Shown here piece by piece: positions 20,940 to 30,189 of a stretch of DNA of 30,392 nucleotides. Source of the stretch: Daphnia carinata. Its lineage: Eukaryota; Arthropoda; Branchiopoda; Diplostraca; Daphniidae. Each line of letters starts with the position of its first letter. The stretch's first letter is position 1. The stretch lies in the NCBI RefSeq assembly GCF_022539665.2, contig NW_026712555.1:1-30392 (forward strand). Direction: 5' to 3'. The notes below the pieces were generated by a model that saw nothing but the letters and a program-made list of their open reading frames with translations, was not told the origin of the DNA and did no database searches. Position numbers and translations under genes: made by a program.

Positions 20940-22111
20940 TCTCTAGCAATATGGCCATGCCGATTGCACGAATAACACAATCTTTGCGCTGGTCCCCTTG
21001 GGGTAAACCTTCCACCACCCATCCGCGGAGCACTAGGTCCGGGACTAACGTTGAGTCGTGACAGCGACGATGAAATTTGGTTGACCAAGCGGTCTCCCAG
21101 ACTTTGAAAGAGTGTGTTCAAATCAGGTGTTGTTGGCCCAGGGACAGTTGACTGCGGAGCTGTTAAAACAGGGGGCGTTGGTTGTAATAGCGGCGCATTT
21201 GTGGTGGTTGGCACACTGGGCACTGGAGGCGTTAACCCAAGTTGCTCTAAGTCCCTGAGTCGCGTCAAAAAGGCCATAAAGTCTACCGGTAAAGGAGAAG
21301 TTAAGGCTGCGACGTGAATAGGGTTCGCGAGACCTCTCAGCAACATCTTGATGACGTCAGCCTCCGGTAACGGGACGGGACAACGAAGGCACAATCGTCG
21401 CTTGTCCAACGTATATTCAAGGCAAGATTCCCCTAGTTTTTGTACCCTAGACTCTACGAGCGAACTCCACTCCAAAAACGAAAGCGCTCGAGCAAAGTTG
21501 GTCACTAGTGCGGCTGACCAAATAGCCCAGGTAGCGTGATGGTGTCCCGTTTGCGCGTGCCATTGGGAGGCAGTGCCCTCGAGACGTGTCACAGCAACCA
21601 AAAGTCGATTCTCCTCTGTCCAACCCTCTAACCCACCAACGCGTTCCACATGGTCAATAAACCCTTGCGCATCTTCGCCAACAGCACCCGAGAAGCGTGG
21701 TATAGAACTGACAGCAATCGTCGACGGACGGATTGTCTGGGCAGCTGGCAAAGCGGCAGCAAGTGCTTGGATAGCTTCGTTGTTCTGCTGTTGTTGCATG
21801 TTAATGATTTCGACCAGTTGAGCAACCTGATTTTGCCTCGCCGCGCCGTCAGCTGCTGCTACTTCAGCAAACCTATTTAATGCCACGATCAGCTCGTTAT
21901 TGTCTGCCATGTTTATCGGTGTTGGCTCTGCTCCCGTGAGAACAAATTCGGACTTCTGACACCTCGTTTTCGTTGTAGGTGGATGCGGTACTGTGCGGAC
22001 GATACGAGCCCTTGCGGACGAATTACGAGCAGATTCTCTCGGGGTCCGAAGATAGTATTCGGGTTCGAAACCGTAAAAGGGGTCTGTAATGCCGGTATCT
22101 GAATCCGACAT
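20888..22111 (-). CDS. gag: Gag of element B
   Basis: A 407-residue structural protein that assembles the virus-like particle and packages RNA. It starts at an ATG (22111) giving MSDSDTGITDPFYGF. The central region (about 140-260) has the retrotransposon gag pattern: PRFSGAVGEDAQGFIDHVE, then a WHAQTG and a leucine-rich helix. A Pro/Thr-rich linker leads to one CCHC zinc knuckle (CYSCNRHGHIARDC, about 379-392). The frame overlaps pol by 52 bases, and the frameshift site lies just after the knuckle. The 65- to 82-codon frames inside it on either strand are shadows. Confidence 0.95.
   Translation of the reverse strand: MSDSDTGITDPFYGFEPEYYLRTPRESARNSSARARIVRTVPHPPTTKTRCQKSEFVLTGAEPTPINMADNNELIVALNRFAEVAAADGAARQNQVAQLVEIINMQQQQNNEAIQALAAALPAAQTIRPSTIAVSSIPRFSGAVGEDAQGFIDHVERVGGLEGWTEENRLLVAVTRLEGTASQWHAQTGHHHATWAIWSAALVTNFARALSFLEWSSLVESRVQKLGESCLEYTLDKRRLCLRCPVPLPEADVIKMLLRGLANPIHVAALTSPLPVDFMAFLTRLRDLEQLGLTPPVPSVPTTTNAPLLQPTPPVLTAPQSTVPGPTTPDLNTLFQSLGDRLVNQISSSLSRLNVSPGPSAPRMGGGRFTPRGPAQRLCYSCNRHGHIARDCPAKNDGVVRRGQWRP
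20924..20930 (-). promoter_or_regulatory. -1 ribosomal frameshift site A AAA AAC
   Basis: Minus-strand AAAAAAC is placed so that the gag frame reads GCA AAA AAC; slipping back one base gives the pol frame (AAA AAA CGA). The pol frame lies at -1 to gag, exactly as required. Downstream, AGGGC/GCCCT can pair as a stem 17 bases after the site. A AAA AAC is a canonical retroviral heptamer. Confidence 0.88.
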
Positions 22112-22987
22112 GCAGAACCACCGAAAGCGAGAAAAAAAAAGAAAAAGGGAAGGGTCTAAATGCCACGAAAATTAAACTAAAAAAAAAACGACTCTAAACT
22201 CCAAGAGAAAGAAAAACAAAAACAAAACAAGTGCCAACCAAGAGCACTTATTCAACGGGTCTCACTTCAAGACCAAAAGATCGTCCCAAAAAAAAAAGAA
22301 GAGATGTTGAGCGCTAAAGATTGCGATCAAAACTCAGCAGAACCAAAAAACAAAAAGAAAAGGTCGAAACAAAAGTACCCTCTGTACACAAGAGGGACAC
22401 ACACACAAAAACGATACCGTCCAGAACGAGCAACAGCCCGTAAGCAGAAAAAAAACTTCACGGCACGACTTTGTATCAAGGTTCTTTTCTCGCCTTAAAA
22501 AAAAAAAACGAGCAACAAAAGAACCACTCAAAAGGTATTGCAATCCCGCTGATATGGTCGCTCAAAAAGTAAAAAGAGAGCGATATAAAAAAAAAATATC
22601 TCTCTCGACCAAAACGCGTGGGCCGTCCCAAAAATAAAAAAAAAAAAAAAAGACGGAACGCGCAACACAAAGCGGGGCGGGCAAAAAGCACGCCGCAAAA
22701 AAAAAAAGATACAATTTCTACTACACACCGTACAACAAAAATCATGCGTTGGGATTGTTTATTTAATAGCCTGTGGCTATAGGTAACAAGGGTTGAAATA
22801 CTTACCTGTCCCGTTCCTCCACTTTTCAACAAAGACGTCGCGGCGGGATGGGATCCACTCCCCTTCGGCGCCGGTAAGGACAATCCACAATGGCGGCGAC
22901 CACGTCTGATAGAATTTCCTTCAAGCGTGGGCGGCACGCGGGTCCGATATGGGCGACTTCGTTAAAGTCGTTCGATGGCCTACTAAT
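22112..22987 (-). other. 5' leader of element B
   Basis: About 880 bases between the primer site and the gag ATG. Very rich in A runs on the plus strand (T runs in the RNA) with no convincing coding frame. It presumably holds packaging signals, but none can be pointed to. Confidence 0.6.
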
Positions 22988-23005
22988 ATCCCACTTCTGA
23001 CACCA
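22988..23005 (-). promoter_or_regulatory. Primer binding site, tRNA-Leu type
   Basis: On the minus strand TGGTGTCAGAAGTGGGAT begins two bases after the LTR end (CCGTAACA). It is complementary to a tRNA 3' end ending ...TTCTGACA plus CCA, which from memory fits tRNA-Leu(CAA). TGG at this position is standard for LTR elements. Confidence 0.75.
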
Positions 23006-23007
23006 AT

Positions 23008-23542
23008 TGTTACGGATGTAGCCGACGCGGGACCCAAAAACCAGGACAGCGAGACAGGTAGCCGCGTAGACGTTAGGACAGATGGGTAATTCCAAAGCTC
23101 AGGCAAGACGAAGTGTATTTGTCAGGGCAACACTTTCACAAGTTCAACACAATTACACACACAAGTACGCGAAGGGAAGCCAGCGGTAGCGCAAAGCTCC
23201 TTCTTTCAACCACACAGTAGACGGCGAGGTTCCAGACTGCCCTCCGTGACTGGGAGCAGACGACCCGTCGCATCTGAGGGGAGATCTAATCGGGACACGA
23301 GATGGGGATACATGACGGTTGGCCATCTATTGAGCCTACCCCGTTTGACATATCTACCCCTTTGATTAATACAGTCCGACACACCTACCCCTTTAATTAA
23401 TACAGTCCGACATACCTACCCTTTCGATTAATTCAGTCCGATATTTCTACTCCTTCGCTGGAAATTGATCGACACATCTACCCCTTCGTTAATGCACCCT
23501 GGCACACCTACTCATGCGGTTAAAGCAGTCCGACATTCCTAC
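23008..23542 (-). repeat. 5' LTR of element B, interrupted by element C
   Basis: Starts TGTTACGG on the plus strand and matches the other LTR for 264 bases to 23271. It then carries 44 different bases (23272-23315) where the 3' LTR has only about 8, shares CGGTTGGCCATCTATTGAG with it, and goes on into a 31-bp minisatellite. Its outer end (expected TGTAACA) is not reached because element C starts at 23543. Confidence 0.82.
23335..23542. repeat. 31-bp minisatellite in U3 of element B
   Basis: CTAC marks each unit at 23354, 23385, 23416, 23447, 23478, 23508 and 23539, a spacing of 31, 31, 31, 31, 30 and 31 bases. The early units read CTACCCCTTTGATTAATACA then GTCCGACA; later ones diverge. A partial unit (CCTACCCCGTTTGACA) precedes them. 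The last unit is cut after CTAC by the LTR of element C. Confidence 0.9.
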
Positions 23543-23907
23543 TGTAAGGTTCTCATAACCGTTTATTATACCCCAGTACAAGTGCACACAGTGACAGAGC
23601 AAAGGCAACTCCGATTAATGATTAAGAAACACGGGTTTATATACCAGTAAGGGGCTACAGCAGCGCACGTCATGGTGATAATTAGCATCACGCTTAGACG
23701 GCGGGGGCGTGACAAGGTTATGGCGCGATGGCTGTATACCACGCGCCATACCCAACTCCGTGTCATGGAGGCGCTGCGCTAAACATACTCAGAGCGGCTC
23801 CTATTCGATAGGTGGTGACGTAGTGTGTACACTACGCGTCGCACCTACGTCAAGGATAGCATAGGCTACCGTCAAGTATACATGAAAGTGTATATTGACT
23901 CATTACA
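23543..23907 (-). repeat. 3' LTR of element C (365 bp)
   Basis: On the minus strand it starts TGTAATGAG and ends AACCTTACA, with TGTAA...TTACA inverted ends. Inside are a TATA box (TATATAAA, 23643-23636) and, about 75 bases later, an AATAAA signal (23567-23562) roughly 20 bases from the end, giving clear U3, R and U5 order. The second copy is outside the window. Confidence 0.83.
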
Positions 23908-23922
23908 TTCCTCCCCCCTTTA
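23908..23922 (-). promoter_or_regulatory. Polypurine tract of element C
   Basis: TAAAGGGGGGAGGAA on the minus strand directly precedes the LTR start TGTAATG, as expected for the plus-strand primer. It differs from the tract shared by A and B, so C is a separate family. Confidence 0.85.
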
Positions 23923-24125
23923 TCGATAAGAGTTGGTCCTCCAACTCCATACTACACACTAGATATTACTTAAGCCCTAGGCGTGTACAAATGGGAACTA
24001 CACACTTCAACATTGTTTATACGAATAAGCTTTCTTGGGTTACATTTTTTCTTGAGGCTAAGTCTAGGGTCCCGAACGTTCCAAGATATCTAGCATGTAT
24101 TTATTTTAATATTGTATTCTGAGTT

Positions 24126-25543
24126 CTACTTGGTGGGTGCGGCGATTCGATTGATTATGTAATCCGTGGCATAATTTCCAAGATAGTCTGGTTCGTCATA
24201 TCTTGCGCCGTTCCTTAACAGCACTTCAACTATCTCGGGGTTCCCATATCGTACGGCTGCAATAAGGGCCGTTTCACGGCGCGTCAGAGATTTTTGGTTG
24301 ACGTTTACACCGTGCATGCATGCACTGTTGACATATTCTTTCTTGCTGTTGAATCTCGCTGCATAGTGTAGGATCGTTTCTCCATCGCGACTTAACTGTT
24401 TTATCAGTGGAGTTATCCACAGAAAACCGATGCTTTCTTCGTTTTTTAATGCGATGGCCACCATTAGGGAGTTTCCCCTAGACAGTTCCATTCGCTAAAC
24501 TGACACCTGTGGAATGACAGGGTTCTGAGTAAGTGTTCGTTGTTGTCTGCGGCGGCTCGGTGAGCTATTGTTTCACCCTTTTCTGTGATGTCGATGTTTG
24601 CGCCTAAAGTCAATAATAGTTCCGTGACGTCGTATCTTTTCTTATTTACACTTTCGTGGAGCATGGTTCTTCCGTTTGGGAATTTCGTATCCAACAAGCT
24701 TCCCACGCTCCTCCCTGTTGCTCTTCCCTCCTCTTCTTTTCCTTTCAGAAATTTTCGAAGCGTTTCTCGAGGGGCGTTGATTATTTCGAAGACGAACTGT
24801 CCTCGTTCGGCTGCTATGGTGGCTAGCCTCTCGATGCGTTGATTGGCTGCATCGCCGGCCACTAAAGGAGGGAAGGTCTTTAGCATGCAGTTACGGCAAC
24901 TGCGAGTGATGTGCTCTTTTTGGGCGTGGTTTAGTCCTCCTTCTTCGTTGCTTGCGGGTGTGTCGTAGTAATCACCTCTGTGTCCCATCTTACTCCGATC
25001 GTCGTCACTGTGAAACACACTTTCTTCGTCGTCATATTCGTACGGCCCAGCGTTTGAAGTACTTTCAAAGCTTCCGGTCGTATGATACACGTCGTCGTTG
25101 TCGCTGCTACTGTCTTCCATTGACGTGGTGTAGTGTCCATCGTCGTATTCGCTACTAATGGATTCTTCACCTTCACTTGTGTTTTCTTGGGGCGGTTCAC
25201 CTTTACTGTGATTGCAATTTGACTGTTTCTCGTCCCGATTGTGGTGCATGTCTGGCAGTTCTACTGTCGTTGCGTCGCTGTCCGCGATATCTTCGTCCTT
25301 CTTGATCTGCTCAATCATTTTTCTTAGCCAATTTGGGTCATCGTCACCACTTTCTTCTATTTCGTGTTTCGCGATTTCTACTTCAGTGCACAATTCAGGC
25401 CCTATGTCAGACGTCGGTCCTTTCTCGATTTTTATGGCTTGTTGAGTTTCATCGGTTCCTATCAAGTCGTTTACTAGACCTTCAAACCAGCACGGGCGTT
25501 CCTGTTTGATTGGATCCCGTTCGTTGTTGATTGTAGACGACAT
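24126..25543 (-). pseudogene. Acidic ankyrin-repeat protein, frameshifted
   Basis: Starts at ATG 25543 (MSSTINNERDPIKQERP). Residues about 40-190 are very acidic and Ser-rich with short YTTS/YHTT motifs. From about 285 ankyrin repeats appear: NGRTMLHESV...LLLTLGANID, then KGETIAHRAA. The frame ends at 24464, and the next frame (24491-24126) continues with more repeats: DGETILHYAARFN, RETALIAAV...VEVLLRNGA, ending at a TAG/TGA-bounded tail IAAPTK. The two frames overlap around a run of three G (24467-24469), where one base appears lost. No signal peptide or membrane segment, so the product would be cytoplasmic or nuclear and bind proteins. Role unknown. It lies between the envelope and the 3' LTR and has its own promoter-like sequence. 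Virus-borne ankyrin proteins often target host signalling, but that is only analogy. Confidence 0.75.
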
Positions 25544-25931
25544 CTTGGTTTTAGGGATAGTAGGTTAGGAATTGAAGAAAGTCAGGAGTTGTTTGAAGTG
25601 TCTGTTGACTCTTGTTAAGATTTGTTTCCAAACTGAAGTTAGTGTTAGTGTACATCATCTTTTATAGTACCCATTTGGTTTGTCGGCTTTTCATCATTAG
25701 CTCGGCCTTTTATTTGGGTTATCTTTTAAATGGGGTATCATTTTAGGTGTCTATTAGAGCAGAACTATCCTACTATAAGCTTTATTTATTGTTTTTGTCT
25801 ATTACTGTTTGACTTGCTGTGTTTGTATTTTTACTTTGATGTATGTAATATACTACTTTCTTTTAATGCCTTGTGTTTTTCACTTATTATTATTATTATT
25901 TTTTTTCAATATTTTTTTTTTTTTTTTTTTT
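25544..25931 (-). other. Region between envelope and ankyrin gene
   Basis: No coding signal. Holds the ankyrin promoter and, at 25905-25934, T-rich runs (A runs in the RNA sense) just after the glycoprotein tail. Confidence 0.5.
25631..25666 (-). promoter_or_regulatory. TATA plus initiator upstream of the ankyrin gene
   Basis: On the minus strand TATAAAAG (25666-25659) lies 32 bases upstream of the A in TCAGTT (25636-25631), the standard spacing for an arthropod core promoter. It would give a leader of about 90 bases to the ATG at 25543. An AGACA that fits the downstream element consensus lies near +32, slightly off its usual place. Confidence 0.55.
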
Positions 25932-26282
25932 TTAAATCCCTGTGTCCAAGCTTCCTGCGCATTTGCACAAGTCTTCCCACACCATACCATGCCCAACGAC
26001 ATATGAGCATGTCGTATGGTTACCTGTGCAGGTTTTTTGTCTGCCTTTTTCCCAAGTAGATTCCTCGGCTGAGTAAATATTTTCTTTTTCTGGTGCGGAT
26101 GGTGATGATGGTGCGTTTAGCTGTGTTGTCATTTTTTTCGCGGTTACTTTTCTTGAATTGATTTTCTTTAGTAATCTTGGGCATGGGTTGCATGCGATAA
26201 ATACTCGCAGGCATATTATGAATAGTATAAACCCAATTGATGTTAGGCCTAGGATTTTTAACGTGTCGAACCAAGAGAACAT
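25932..26282 (-). pseudogene. Envelope-like glycoprotein: membrane anchor and tail (segment 4)
   Basis: Continuation in another frame of the glycoprotein next door. After an amphipathic start (FSWFDTLKIL) comes one hydrophobic membrane segment (LGLTSIGFILFIICLRVFIA), then a CNPCP motif, a common palmitoylation-type pattern after a membrane anchor, and a Lys/Ser/Pro-rich cytoplasmic tail of about 80 residues. The frame is open upstream of the ATG at 26282 into the end of the previous segment, so the boundary at about 26290-26325 is a frameshift, not a gene start. A separate small membrane protein is possible but less likely. Confidence 0.62.
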
Positions 26283-26292
26283 GTTTCCAATT

Positions 26293-28133
26293 TTATTTTC
26301 TTGCGCTTCCTGATACTACAATGTCCGATAGTGATCGTGCTTCTCCTTCTTGCAGTTTTCCGACTAAATCGTTCAGTATGTTTAATTGTTCCATCTCCAT
26401 TGCGTTATGGGCTGGGTGACTTTTAAGTGTATAATCGAAATTGTTTAGATGAAGTTCGTCAAATTCTGCGATTAGATCAAGATTTGGTGTGTGGATTGTT
26501 GCGTCTTGTTTTACCCAATCACCGTTGGTGTCTTTATGTTCCCATGAATGCGGGTATCCATTGATGTTCACTAGTTGCGTTTTCCAGAAACAATCAGAAT
26601 ATGGGTGAATAGACCACCCAACTGTTCCAATTGTGCAATTCATTTTTCCATACTTGAAGAAGGGTTGGAATCCGCATTTCGTTTCTTTTGCCGATAGTAA
26701 AATTCGTTTTTGCTCACATTGTTGTAGCGTCATGGCTTGCCCAAAACCATAAAGTCTTGAACATGTAGGTAGGCCTATGGCAGCTGCTGCTAGCAGGCCA
26801 TTCGTTTGGGCCAATATAATTGCTTGTGTTCTTTTTATCTTTGTTAATTGGCAGTATACGTCTCTAATTTCTTTGGCCAATTTATTTTCGTGTTCCGTCT
26901 CTATGTTTATTTTATATTGCTCGTGCATTTTACTTATTTCGTACTTCAGCCGATCGTTTAGGTCATTCGTGGACACCAATAATTCCGTTTTGGTATCTTC
27001 CTTAGGGCGTGGTGATGATGAATCGTTTGTCATTTCCTTTTCTCTTTTTGTTATTCCGCTTCTTGGCTTTTGGGTTGTCGTCGTGTCGCTTTCACTTGGT
27101 GTCGGGTATTCCAATTCGGTGGTGTTGGGGCTGTGTTTTGTGTTTTCTGTAGTCGGTGTATTTGTGATTTTGGGGGTGGGGATCGTTGAGGTGGGAGTTG
27201 TTTCTGGGATTTCCTCTACTGGTCGTGGAGTAGTATTTTTTGCTATAGTGATGCTGAATGTCGCTGCGGTAACCATTCGTGTGGTTATTGAAGGCGATGT
27301 AGGTTTTGCCGTCGGTAAGGTTGTCTTTGCAGTTGGTTTTGTCGTGGTGGATGTGGACCTTGATGTCGTTGTTGTTAGCCTTGTCGTTGTGGATGGTTTT
27401 GTCGTTGTTGTTGGTTTTGTCGTCGTTGTAGGCACTGGTTTACTAGTCGTTGTATGTTTAAGTGTCGTTGTAGTTTTCGTTGTAATAGGACGATGCGTTG
27501 TCGTCGTAGTCGGTTTGGCGGTTGATGTGCCAACTGATTTTGCTGTTGTTGTAGGGGGTTCTTCCGTTTCACTTCTAAAAACTGAGTTGATATTTTCATG
27601 TTTGTTTAACGGTGGGATTCGTGGTACAGTTTTCCCGTCGAACGATTGTTGCGTATATAAAGCTATGATAGCTGATGCTGGCAAGGTTTTTATTTGGTGA
27701 GGATTTTTATACTCGAAGCTGAAGTGTTGTTTCTTGCTCCTTTCGTGGCAATGTCCTAGGCTTAACTTTCCTATTTTCAGTGTCAGACATTTTCTGTCTG
27801 AGGCAGGTGAGTGTGATCCCGTTCTATCCGTTGCCATAAATTGTCCCGTGTGTTCGAATGTTCCCCATACTGAGCTAGTACTTGAACATTCCTGTAAGAC
27901 TAACATCGTTGTATTAGCCTTGATACAGTTGTTGGTATTGAAAGGTCTGATTGTGAAATCCGCTGAATATTCGAACGCTTGACCTCGTTCCAATGTCCTA
28001 CTGCAGTTTGCGACTGTTGTTTGAGTTTGTACTAGTGGGTCATTGCTAGTTGTAATTGCAATTTTATAAGTGCAATTTTTGTAGGCTTCTTTGGCATCTG
28101 ATCCAGTCTCGGTCGCATTCTTCCAGCGTCATC
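26293..28133 (-). pseudogene. Envelope-like glycoprotein: lectin end, mucin-like region and fusion half (segment 3)
   Basis: The frame is open from about 28130 to a stop at 26293, with no natural ATG start. It begins with another Cys-rich beta-trefoil stretch (NNCIKANTTMLVLQEC; KCLTLKIGKLSLGHC). Next is a Thr-rich mucin-like stretch (about 27550-27120, many TTT, KPTT), probably O-glycosylated. The last 200 residues hold a helical segment with HENKLAKEIRDVYCQL, an alanine-rich GLLAAAAIGLPTC, and paired cysteines with QCEQKRI, TKCGFQPFF and GWSIHPYSDCFW. From memory this last part matches the C-terminal half of chuvirus-type glycoproteins, which arthropod LTR elements have captured. The 307-codon Val-rich plus-strand frame at 26777-27700 is just the antisense of the Thr tract. 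Confidence 0.66.
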
Positions 28134-29090
28134 ATTGTGTTAGTTCCGTTGTATGTTACACATTTTTCATTTGGTGGTCTTCCGCTTTTAAGTAGTCCCC
28201 AGCTGATCATATCCCATATGATGTTTCCATGTCCGTGGTTGAATTTAATTAAGTTTCCAAAAATCGGCGAATTAATGGTTGTCGTTACTGCTCTTCTCTG
28301 TTCTAGTCTTATTTCTTCCAGCTCGTCGATGGATGTTTCTGGGAAGTTCTCTAATACTTCTGGGTTTGAATTTAGTGTTTCAAATACCCATTGCTGGTTG
28401 TCGTCCATATCGTCAGGTCTGCTGCATTTTTGCAGGATTAAAGAGCGTTTGGTTCCTTCGTCCTCGTCTCGTAGTGTGATGCATAGGTGTTTTTCCATTG
28501 ATATTAGCTGGTGGTTTTTTGTATCGAATAGCCAGCGCGACGTCCGTTCACCGCACTGTCCCGTAATGATGGTGTTTATCTCCGATGTCGTTAGACACGT
28601 GGTGGTTCTTCTGATTCGTAAGGTGTGGTCCATTAGGTACTCGAAGTCTGTTCCATAAGGTAATTTTTCGTCTATGTCGAATTGGTTATGGATGGTCACT
28701 TGTTTTTGGGTGTACATTATCTTGATGTAAACGATTGAATCTTGTTTGCGTATTACGCCGTTTTCTTCTATCTTTGTTATTTTTGGATGGCCTAAACGAA
28801 TCCATCCCCAAGCATAAGAAATGCTGTAGAGTCGTTTTCCCAATTCAGTTTCTTCGAGTGGATCGTTTAAAAGGAATTCGACTTCTTGCTTTATGGATCT
28901 TTTCGTTTTGCTATTCCTCGGTTCTGCAAACTCATTGCATGACCATGAGTCGATATTGGTTTGATTTTTACAGGAGGGTAGGGTGTTTTTATGTATTTTG
29001 TATAACTTTCTTGTTGTTTCGGCGGGGAATATCAAAAAGGTTAGGGGGATGCCGACTACTTTAAAGCTGGGTTGAGCTAGTTCTTTTTAT
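28064..29090 (-). pseudogene. Envelope-like glycoprotein: ricin-type lectin segment (segment 2)
   Basis: Open from about 29090 to a stop at 28064; the first methionine-type start (TTG at 29035) is not a real initiator. An early hydrophobic stretch (VVGIPLTFLIF) is followed by a basic KTKRS site that could be cut by a proprotein convertase. Then come beta-trefoil features of the ricin B type: CITLRDE...LILQKC, a QQWVFE block, and CVTYNG...TLEEC. A Q-W pair after a Cys-containing strand is the family signature, so the segment probably binds sugar. It breaks off at 28064-28133, where the next frame continues with related Cys-rich strands. It could instead be a separate secreted lectin gene with its start lost to the neighbouring insertion. 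Confidence 0.58.
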
Positions 29091-29094
29091 TATT

Positions 29095-29446
29095 ATTACT
29101 TCGATCAATTTTCCGGGATCCGATCTTTTGAGTTTATCGGAATCAAATGATCATTTTACCGATCTTTTTGTACGACATCTAGCGGAATTTAGCATTGGCT
29201 GTCACAGCGACAGTCACTGACGGCCATTGAGGGTGAACACTAAACAGTTTCCCTCAATTGGCATTCGCAAAAATAGTAGTGAAAGAGTACCATGTGGCTG
29301 CAAAATCGACTGCTAGATGGCGAAAAGTTTGATCGCTCAAAAAGATCGGATCGCGATCATTTTTTTGGGATCGCCGATCCGATCTCCGATCTTTCTCAAA
29401 AGATCGGATCGGCGATTATTTTTTTATCGCGATCGCGGCAAGTCTG
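29095..29446. mobile_element. Short inverted-repeat element (MITE-like)
   Basis: This stretch is full of GATCG words and has related inverted ends: GGGATCCGATCTTTTGAG near 29118-29135 mirrors CTCAAAAGATCGGATCGGCG near 29396-29415. The right end, read inward, starts CAGACTTGCC, a hAT-like terminus (inferred), followed outside by TCAGGGGT. The left end is degraded, so no target duplication could be shown. It separates two glycoprotein frames and supplies the last codons and the stop of the upstream one. No coding capacity, so non-autonomous. Confidence 0.6.
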
Positions 29447-30189
29447 TCAGGGGTGTTAAAGAATGATATTTCAATTTGTCTACTGGTATCTAAGAGTCTA
29501 CTGGTATTTACGATTTCTGTGGTTTGGGTCAATTCTAGATATCCAATACCTTTAAGGATTATTTGGGAATTGGAAACATTACTAGATTTATCTCCCCATA
29601 CTATTGTATTATGATTTTGAATGATTTGGCCGTCTTGTTGGGTAGCATTTAAATATCCAAAAGGGCTTTCAATTGGGCTTTCAGGGGTTTCCTGTCTTAA
29701 TGTTATCTCTTCTGCAAGGCAATTTAGGACGCGATATTCTTTAATGGCATACCACGCACCCTCTCCCGTTGGGGTTGCTGTGAAACTTAATGAGGTTGGG
29801 GTGGCCTGCATAATATTGCCTCCGCATCTCTTATCGTTAACCATTTCCCAACATTCTAACGGTGAAATCAGTTTTGTTTCTTGGGAGAAAACCGTGTCGA
29901 ATGATCCAACCCAAAAGGATCCTGTAATTTTTTTTGTTTTTATCCATTGTTTACAAGTCCATCCTTTCCATGTTTTAATGGGTTTTTGTTTTGTCATTAG
30001 GGTATAACTAGTGAGGAAACGTGGGAAATGTAGCCTGGTTCCGACATTTTCTTTATCGCAATAATAGGGTGAATTTATATCCAGTATGCCTCTTGTTTTC
30101 ACATTCTTACAATCGCATACGGACACGTAAAGTGTTTGGGAAGTTTCAAGGGTAGCTAACACGCAAATTACTAGTAGGATTATCTCCAT
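29416..30189 (-). pseudogene. Envelope-like glycoprotein: N-terminal ectodomain (segment 1)
   Basis: Starts at an ATG (30189) with a clean signal peptide (MEIILLVICVLATLETSQ), then a Cys-containing ectodomain: VSVCDCKNVK, PYYCDKENVG, WTCKQWIKTKKITGSFWVG, LECWEMVNDKRCGG and LNCLAEE, with several N-glycosylation sites. The pattern of short Cys motifs with WxC..W and TGSFWVG fits, from memory, the N-terminal half of chuvirus-like glycoproteins. After EISFFNTP the frame enters the inverted-repeat insertion and stops 10 codons later (TAA at 29416-29418). The coding sequence would resume at 29090. Codon usage does not visibly differ from the neighbours. A host membrane protein is the alternative. 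Confidence 0.7.

Larger units (their letters stand above)
16103..23542 (-). mobile_element. Ty3/gypsy LTR retrotransposon B, complete coding set
   Basis: A minus-strand element with, in transcription order, a 5' LTR (23008-23542, cut by element C), a tRNA-type primer site (22988-23005), an A-rich leader, gag, a -1 frameshift site, protease-RT-RNase H, integrase, a polypurine tract and the 3' LTR (16103-16437). The two LTRs are identical by eye over 264 bases (16103-16366 and 23008-23271), so insertion was recent, but they differ in the upstream part of U3. Gag and the protease-RT-RNase H frame are intact; integrase is in a separate overlapping frame. Confidence 0.95.

Noticed and set aside
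23008-23106. Small frames in the LTRs of element B (also at 15990-16190)
   Set aside because: They occur because both LTR copies are identical; no coding role is expected.
23335-23542. Regular 31-bp repeats considered as a CRISPR array
   Set aside because: Units are contiguous and diverging, with no spacers, in a eukaryotic LTR; it is a minisatellite.
26777-27700. Long plus-strand Val-rich frame (307 codons)
   Set aside because: It is the antisense of the Thr-rich mucin-like tract; ACN codons read backwards give Val-rich runs. No domain or start context.
28056-28658. Plus-strand frame of 200 codons
   Set aside because: Antisense of the lectin segment, Ser/Val-rich, with no recognisable features.
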